Positions 1 through 3,447 of a stretch of 7,072 nt of DNA are shown in pieces. Numbering within the stretch: the first letter of the stretch is position 1; each line of letters opens with the position of its first letter. Source of the stretch: CAMPJM01 sp964440915 (lineage in GTDB: Bacteria > Bacteroidota > Bacteroidia > Cytophagales > Cyclobacteriaceae). The stretch covers positions 1 to 7,072 of the forward strand of contig CAYTTV010000105.1 in NCBI GenBank assembly GCA_964440915.1. Direction: 5' to 3'. The notes beneath the pieces were generated by a model. The model saw nothing but the letters and a program-made list of their open reading frames with translations, was not told the DNA's origin and did no database searches. The translations under genes were made by a program, and so were the position numbers.

Positions 1-222
1 GGATTTGATTTTGGAGGGGTCTATGACAAGGTAACGCTGCATAAAGAAATCTCCTACACATTGGGTGATGGAAGACAAGCCACCACGCTTTTTACAGAAC
101 AAAATGGCAAAACACATATAGCCACCACATTTGATCCTGAGAGTCAAAATGATCCTGAGTTTCAAAAACAAGGATGGCAAGCGATCTTGGACAACTTCAT
201 AAAATATGTCGAGTCAAAATAA
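1..222 (+). CDS. AHSA1/SRPBCC-domain protein, C-terminal fragment
   Basis: Frame 1 is open from the window edge to a TAA at 220-222, giving the last 73 residues of a protein whose start lies upstream. The C-terminal pattern, a beta-rich stretch (HKEISYTLGDGRQATTLF), then TTFDPES, then QGWQAILDNFIKYVES, is typical of the activator-of-Hsp90-ATPase-homologue-1-like (AHSA1, START/SRPBCC fold) proteins common in Bacteroidota; the GWQ.ILDNF..YVE helix closes that fold over a hydrophobic cavity. Family members are small cytoplasmic proteins thought to bind hydrophobic ligands, and most have no assigned substrate. The DoxX-like gene starts 24 bases downstream on the same strand, so the two are probably co-transcribed. 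The family call is from motif recognition only. Confidence 0.8.
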   Translation, partial: GFDFGGVYDKVTLHKEISYTLGDGRQATTLFTEQNGKTHIATTFDPESQNDPEFQKQGWQAILDNFIKYVESK

Positions 223-246
223 TCAGTAAACCAAACCTATATCACT

Positions 247-639
247 ATGAAAAAGTATAAAATCATATTTTGGGTGGCGACCATCTTCATCGTCCTTTTT
301 GAAGGTGCAATGCCACTCAGCACGCTATTATTTACTCCAGAATATGCCACCGCTGGTACAAAACCATTGGGCTATCCCGATTACTTTGCGTACGCCTTGA
401 TCATTTGTAAAATACTTGGGGTGACTGCTATTGCGTTTTTGAGGTTGCCTGCAAAGGTTAGGGAGTGGGCATATGCTGGTTTAACTTTTAACCTGATTTT
501 TGCATTTATCAGCCATGCGTTTGTGGACAAGAACATTGGCTATATGATCATGCCGCTTGTGGTACTGGGGATTCTAGCCATTTCTTATGTTTATGGCAAT
601 AAGATTCAGGAGCGGAAGGTGTCAGAAGTCAGATATTAG
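247..639 (+). CDS. DoxX-like family small integral membrane protein
   Basis: A 130-residue protein with four likely transmembrane segments at about residues 6-26, 45-65, 73-93 and 98-116. The GYPDYFAYALIICKILGVTAI stretch (about 42-62) and the short charged loop LPAKVREWAYAG (67-78) are typical of the four-helix DoxX-like (DoxX_2) proteins. These sit in the inner membrane; some relatives are linked to quinone or sulfur oxidation, but most, including this one, have no proven role. Such proteins often lie next to SRPBCC/AHSA1 genes in Bacteroidota, as here. The ATG follows the upstream stop by 24 bases with no clear Shine-Dalgarno sequence. The last codons (SEVRY, stop) lie inside a 7-base-periodic repeat tract, so the C-terminal tail may have been rewritten by repeat expansion. 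Confidence 0.85.
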   Translation: MKKYKIIFWVATIFIVLFEGAMPLSTLLFTPEYATAGTKPLGYPDYFAYALIICKILGVTAIAFLRLPAKVREWAYAGLTFNLIFAFISHAFVDKNIGYMIMPLVVLGILAISYVYGNKIQERKVSEVRY

Positions 640-677
640 TCATAGACATAAGATTTTAGAAGTTAGATATAAGACAA
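622..677. repeat. Degenerate heptamer repeat tract across the DoxX-like stop codon
   Basis: Consecutive 7-base units at 622 (TCAGAAG), 629 (TCAGATA) and 636 (TTAGTCA), then, shifted by one base within the unit, 643 (TAGACAT), 650 (AAGATTT), 657 (TAGAAGT), 664 (TAGATAT) and 671 (AAGACAA). The core is T(C/T)AGA followed by two variable bases. The stop codon TAG at 637-639 is part of a unit. The stretch from 629 matches 6995-7016 almost exactly (TCAGATATTAG, then CAT, then AGACAT, with one substitution and one missing base), so both loci belong to the same repeat family. Confidence 0.7.
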
Positions 678-705
678 AAGGAAAAGGGAAAAGTTCGTAA
701 TAGGC

Positions 706-799
706 AAGAAGTTGGAAGTACGAAGTGGGAAGAGTAGAAATTGACAAAGGGCAGTAGTTCATCCAGTCATACTTCATCCTCTCATTCAGTCATTCTCTC
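706..799. repeat. Strand-asymmetric 7-base-periodic intergenic sequence
   Basis: The first part (706-740) is purine-rich with GAAGT or similar recurring every 7 bases: AAGAAGT, TGGAAGT, ACGAAGT, GGGAAGA, GTAGAAA. After an irregular stretch (741-757), the second part (758-799) is pyrimidine-rich with TCAT/AGTCA motifs, also in rough steps of seven. GAAGTA at 715-720 can pair with TACTTC at 770-775, so a transcript could fold weakly back on itself. With 622-677 this fills most of the gap between the DoxX-like and VOC genes; I see no gene, RNA or convincing promoter in it. Confidence 0.5.
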
Positions 800-819
800 C
801 AAATTGAATTTTGAGCTAT

Positions 820-1245
820 ATGAGTGATCATCTAAGCGCCAGATTGACAAGTGCGATTTTCGTAACATTTTCTGGAAACTGTAAAAAGGCCCTCACCTTT
901 TACCAAAGTTGCTTTGGGGGCCAATTGCACTTTGAGTATTTTCCAATGGAGCTGAAAGGCTACACTGAAACGCCTATAGTGAGAGGGTCATTGATTTCAG
1001 ATAGGATAGTCATTCACGGCTCCGACCTGGTGTATGATGAAGGAAGGAAACTAGGAAATTATATCGCTGTCTTTCTGCATTGCAAAGACATGGACGACAG
1101 AAAGCAGCTTGTGGAAAAGTTGGGTTCAGAAAGAAAGAGGCCTTTTGAGGATACTTATGATGACTCTCACCTCATCGAGGTAATCGATGCTTTTGATGTG
1201 AGATGGATATTGGGAACTAAAGTGTCTTGGGGTCATAGCAGCTAA
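820..1245 (+). CDS. VOC family protein (PhnB/glyoxalase-like)
   Basis: A 141-residue single-domain protein of the vicinal oxygen chelate superfamily, PhnB-like branch. The sequence begins with a beta strand and the family signature FSGNCKKALTFYQSCFGGQL (about 17-36), followed by PIVRGSLISDRIVIHGSD (52-69), GNYIAVFLHCKDMDD (79-93), a helix with VEKLG (98-102), and a closing strand, AFDVRWILG (124-132), where relatives usually read RFGV.W. VOC proteins of this size form dimers and include metal-dependent isomerases, dioxygenases and antibiotic-binding proteins; no substrate can be assigned here. I chose the ATG at 820; an in-frame TTG at 811 would add only three residues (MSY). No clear ribosome-binding site is visible. 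The stop codon lies inside the left arm of a long hairpin. The gene is preceded by repeat-rich DNA and faces a convergent lipoprotein gene, so it is probably transcribed alone. Confidence 0.85.
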   Translation: MSDHLSARLTSAIFVTFSGNCKKALTFYQSCFGGQLHFEYFPMELKGYTETPIVRGSLISDRIVIHGSDLVYDEGRKLGNYIAVFLHCKDMDDRKQLVEKLGSERKRPFEDTYDDSHLIEVIDAFDVRWILGTKVSWGHSS

Positions 1246-1282
1246 CGACACGCTTCTATGAAGAAACGTATCGTTAGCTGCT
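1237..1282. terminator. Long hairpin between convergent genes, likely bidirectional terminator
   Basis: AGCAGCTAACGA at 1237-1248 is the exact reverse complement of TCGTTAGCTGCT at 1271-1282. The pairing continues inward: one C/A mismatch (1249/1270), three pairs (1250-1252 with 1267-1269), another C/A mismatch (1253/1266), and four pairs (1254-1257 with 1262-1265), leaving a 4-base loop. In all 19 of 21 positions pair. On the plus strand the right arm is followed by a T-rich stretch, suiting termination of the VOC gene, whose stop (1243-1245) is inside the left arm. The opposing lipoprotein gene ends at 1296, 13 bases from the stem, so the structure could serve both transcripts. Confidence 0.75.
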
Positions 1283-1295
1283 GTTATTCTATATT

Positions 1296-1802
1296 TTATT
1301 CTATAGAGATTTCAAAGAAGCGTAGACCGTCGGAACTTTGCCAAGTATTTGGATCATTTACATCCCAGACTAAACTTTCATTGAACCAGATTTTGGTGCA
1401 AATTATCGAGTTTTCACTTCGAACTATATTTGATTTGATAGTATCTCGTTTTGAATCAAACCAATCAATGAACGTGATGGTATTCACATCATCTTCGACA
1501 GTGTTAAGGGTCAACCCAAGCCGATATTTAGAAAAACTTCCTTCTGGCTCCAGTATTAAGAAACCTTTTGGAGTATCCATATTTGGATTATTAACCTCTA
1601 CTACTTGATCGCCAACGACGTATGAAATATTGATGTCACTATGCCCAATAGAATTTTTATTTTCAGGATTCAATAAATCGTTTCCATCCTCATCTAGAAC
1701 ATAAATACCTACTCCTGCATCTATGTTTGTACAACAGTCCTCATCTTCCTTGCAAGAAATTAATGACATAACAAATAAACCTAGCACTAAATATGTTTTC
1801 AT
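1296..1802 (-). CDS. Hypothetical lipoprotein, possibly surface exposed
   Basis: A 168-residue protein with a lipoprotein signal peptide: K2, a hydrophobic core, and the lipobox LISC at residues 14-17, so C17 would be lipidated after signal peptidase II cleavage. The mature protein opens with CKEDEDCC. A lysine plus acidic residues straight after the lipidated cysteine resembles the export signal that sends lipoproteins to the cell surface in some Bacteroidota, so surface exposure is a reasonable inference. The rest (GVGIYVLDEDGNDLLNPEN, then alternating hydrophobic strands and a final FFEISIE) looks like a small beta-rich domain; I recognise no enzyme motif and assign no function. By hand count, bases 1561-1680 hold 39 G/C of 120 (about 33%), lower than a 60-base sample of the receptor gene (50%), which may indicate a different origin. 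It lies 80 bases downstream of the sirtuin gene on the same strand and may be read from its own promoter or by read-through. Confidence 0.75.
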   Translation of the reverse strand: MKTYLVLGLFVMSLISCKEDEDCCTNIDAGVGIYVLDEDGNDLLNPENKNSIGHSDINISYVVGDQVVEVNNPNMDTPKGFLILEPEGSFSKYRLGLTLNTVEDDVNTITFIDWFDSKRDTIKSNIVRSENSIICTKIWFNESLVWDVNDPNTWQSSDGLRFFEISIE

Positions 1803-1807
1803 ATTGC

Positions 1808-1828
1808 ATATACTTTAGGGTAGTATAT
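1808..1828. promoter_or_regulatory. Small dyad just upstream of the lipoprotein start
   Basis: ATATACT at 1808-1814 and AGTATAT at 1822-1828 form a perfect 7-base inverted repeat around a 7-base spacer. It begins 6 bases upstream of the minus-strand lipoprotein ATG (1800-1802), so in the mRNA it could fold over the ribosome-loading region, or in DNA act as an operator. It is AT-rich and short, so chance is quite possible. I found no convincing TAnnTTTG promoter box for this gene. Confidence 0.25.
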
Positions 1829-1882
1829 TAAATACCATTCCTCTTTTACAATTGAAAGTATGACTACCAACTGATTTTATTT

Positions 1883-2581
1883 TTATCTCAAAGCAGCGAC
1901 CAGTTCCTTAGCAACTTTTTCTACACCAGTACTAGCCTTCTCTTCAATCAGGTACAGATTTGGTCTTGGCGGAACATTGGGCAAGTGGGGATCGATGATA
2001 TACTTCGGGACTTCATGGTCTATCATGTCGATCAAACCGGCTGCCGGATATACCAACAAAGAAGTACCTACTACCATGAAAATATCTGCTGAAACTGCTT
2101 CTTCCATGGCGGGTTCCATCATCGGCACCATTTCCCCAAACCAGACGATGTGGGGCCGCAGTTGAGAGCCTTTCTCACATTTGTCCCCGAGCTTCAATTC
2201 CCAACCATTAACTGGATAGATCAGACTCTCATCAAGTGTACTTCTGGATTTAAATAACTCTCCATGCAAGTGGATGACATTGGTTGAGCCAGCTTGCTCG
2301 TGCAGGTTGTCTATATTCTGGGTAATAATCGAAACATCGAAGTCCTGTTCTAGCCTTGCTAGGATATAGTGTCCCTGATTGGGTTTGGCTTGAAGGGCAG
2401 CTTTACGCCTTTGATTGTAAAAATCTAGCACCAGCTCCCTGTTGGCGCGCCATCCTTCAGGTGTAGCCACTTCCATAACGTCATACCCTTCCCAAAGCCC
2501 ACCTGCATCCCTAAAAGTAGGAATCCCACTTTCTGCACTAATGCCTGCTCCTGTCAACACTACAATTTTCTTCTTCTTCAT
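1883..2581 (-). CDS. cobB: NAD-dependent protein deacylase, sirtuin (Sir2/CobB family)
   Basis: A complete 232-residue sirtuin, the usual length for bacterial CobB. It removes acyl groups from protein lysines in the cytoplasm, consuming NAD+ and releasing nicotinamide and O-acyl-ADP-ribose. Visible motifs: GAGISAESGIPTFRD at 11-25 (NAD binding), TQNIDNLHEQAG at 87-98, the catalytic histidine H106 in HLHGE (104-108), HIVWFGE at 144-150, and VGTSLLVYPA at 171-180. Y55 and R58 in FYNQRR are the YxxR pair that in SIRT5/CobB-type (class III) sirtuins reads negatively charged acyl groups, so desuccinylase or demalonylase activity is plausible. Oddly, the zinc-ribbon region (about 109-143) has no CxxC pairs; C135 is the only cysteine in the protein, so structural zinc cannot be bound in the normal way. 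The start ATG overlaps the stop of the upstream amidohydrolase gene by 4 bases, indicating translational coupling. The symbol is by family; the exact substrate is unknown. Confidence 0.92.
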   Translation of the reverse strand: MKKKKIVVLTGAGISAESGIPTFRDAGGLWEGYDVMEVATPEGWRANRELVLDFYNQRRKAALQAKPNQGHYILARLEQDFDVSIITQNIDNLHEQAGSTNVIHLHGELFKSRSTLDESLIYPVNGWELKLGDKCEKGSQLRPHIVWFGEMVPMMEPAMEEAVSADIFMVVGTSLLVYPAAGLIDMIDHEVPKYIIDPHLPNVPPRPNLYLIEEKASTGVEKVAKELVAALR

Positions 2582-3285
2582 ATAATAGATCTTAAAGAGG
2601 TTACTAAAATTTTTTCTATATTTTTTATAGAAGTGCCTTCAGATAGTAATTGTTGGTTGACTTCCAGTTCTATACCCCTATAGCCTTGTGGAAAGCACTT
2701 CCGCAAGTAGGTCGTAAAACCATCGGCGGTACCTTTATATGGATAGTTGAACCGTACATTCATATGGCTCGTTGCCGTTATCTGCGCCTTCCAGGCTTGG
2801 CAAAACACCCTTTCCTCTGTGGCTGGGTCATACAAAAGCCCAAAATCTGCCTTTCTTATAGTTCCTTCAAACATCGGTGTGAAGCTATGCACTGAAATAT
2901 GCAATACTTGGCCATTTGCACTTATAGCTTCACGAATGCTATTTTCCACTTTTGTTCTATAAGGATGATAATAGTGGGCTAAAATATGCTGCTTTTCTGA
3001 TACCGATAAGGACTTGGTAAAGGCAGAAAACAAATGAGGGTGATGTAGAGACCGGTTAAGCTCTACCACCAAACGTGAAGTGGTAGAATAATGTAGGGGA
3101 ACACCTAATGATTTACTTAGTCCCTTGGCCAATAGCAATGCCCCAATATCCCAACCTTTATGAGAACAAACTACCTCTTCCTGCCCCCTGAATACTTCCT
3201 GATAAGCAGAAGGTATTGCATTTCCGCCATGCTCACATGTTAAAATTATGATGCCCAATTCATTACAATTTTTAGCTGACAACAA
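2578..3285 (-). CDS. N-formylglutamate amidohydrolase family protein
   Basis: Up to 235 residues. Characteristic motifs of the FGase family (metal-dependent, related to carboxypeptidase-type hydrolases) are present in order: LTCEHGGNAIP (15-25), GWDIGA (44-49), VVELNRS (73-79), HSFTP (133-137), NYPYKG (180-185) and GIELEVNQ (204-211). H19, E18, H133 and E207 are candidate metal or catalytic residues by family analogy. HutG-type members cleave N-formyl-L-glutamate to formate and glutamate in histidine breakdown, but no other histidine-utilisation gene is in the window, so the real substrate may be another N-acyl compound. The frame has no ATG or GTG upstream of the conserved core: candidate starts are TTG at 3285, TTG at 3282, or TTG at 3258, which would give MGIIILTCEHGGN. 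A -7 box at 3294-3301 would put transcription start near 3288-3290, making 3285 almost leaderless, so 3258 is a serious alternative. The gene leads an operon with the sirtuin gene (4-base overlap). Confidence 0.85.
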   Translation of the reverse strand: MLSAKNCNELGIIILTCEHGGNAIPSAYQEVFRGQEEVVCSHKGWDIGALLLAKGLSKSLGVPLHYSTTSRLVVELNRSLHHPHLFSAFTKSLSVSEKQHILAHYYHPYRTKVENSIREAISANGQVLHISVHSFTPMFEGTIRKADFGLLYDPATEERVFCQAWKAQITATSHMNVRFNYPYKGTADGFTTYLRKCFPQGYRGIELEVNQQLLSEGTSIKNIEKILVTSLRSII

Positions 3286-3293
3286 TGTCAGAC

Positions 3294-3301
3294 CAAAGTT
3301 A
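3294..3301 (-). promoter_or_regulatory. Putative -7 promoter box for the amidohydrolase-sirtuin operon
   Basis: Read on the minus strand this is TAACTTTG, a perfect match to the Bacteroidota -7 consensus TAnnTTTG and identical to the box of the divergent receptor promoter. A clear TTTG -33 element is missing at the expected distance; the nearest similar sequence is TTTAA about 21 bases upstream. If used, transcription would begin a few bases before the TTG at 3285. Confidence 0.5.
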
Positions 3302-3397
3302 ATGAAAGCGTTTTGAATTTTGTTAAACTCCTAAAAATCACATTATTTCCTTTATACCTTGAAGATTTTATAGAACAAAACATAATATTTTCTCTCT

Positions 3398-3428
3398 TTT
3401 GATTTCTAGTAGAAGCCTTCTAACTTTG
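3398..3428 (+). promoter_or_regulatory. Bacteroidota-type promoter of the receptor operon
   Basis: TTTG at 3398-3401, exactly 19 bases of spacer, then TAACTTTG at 3421-3428: a full match to the TTTG-N19-TAnnTTTG promoter read by the primary sigma factor of Bacteroidota. Transcription would start near 3432-3435, leaving a leader of only about 13-16 bases before the ATG at 3448 and even less before the GTG at 3442. There is no Shine-Dalgarno-like sequence in this leader, as is usual in the phylum. Confidence 0.8.
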
Positions 3429-3447
3429 CACCAAAATCTCAGTGAAA

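Noticed and set aside
806..813. GAATTTTG as a -7 box for the VOC gene
   Set aside because: It has one mismatch at the important first position, no TTTG at the -33 distance, and would make the gene leaderless.
811..819. TTG at 811 as the start of the VOC protein
   Set aside because: It adds only three residues ahead of an ATG at 820 that suits the family N-terminus, and no ribosome-binding signal favours the TTG.
1258..1608. Plus-strand open frame of 116 codons
   Set aside because: It is antisense to the lipoprotein gene, starts inside the hairpin loop, and its product is serine-rich with no domain. The opposite strand has a proper lipoprotein signal peptide.
2650..2962. Two overlapping plus-strand frames opposite the amidohydrolase gene
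   Set aside because: The minus strand encodes a clear FGase-family protein with conserved motifs across this whole stretch, so these are shadows.
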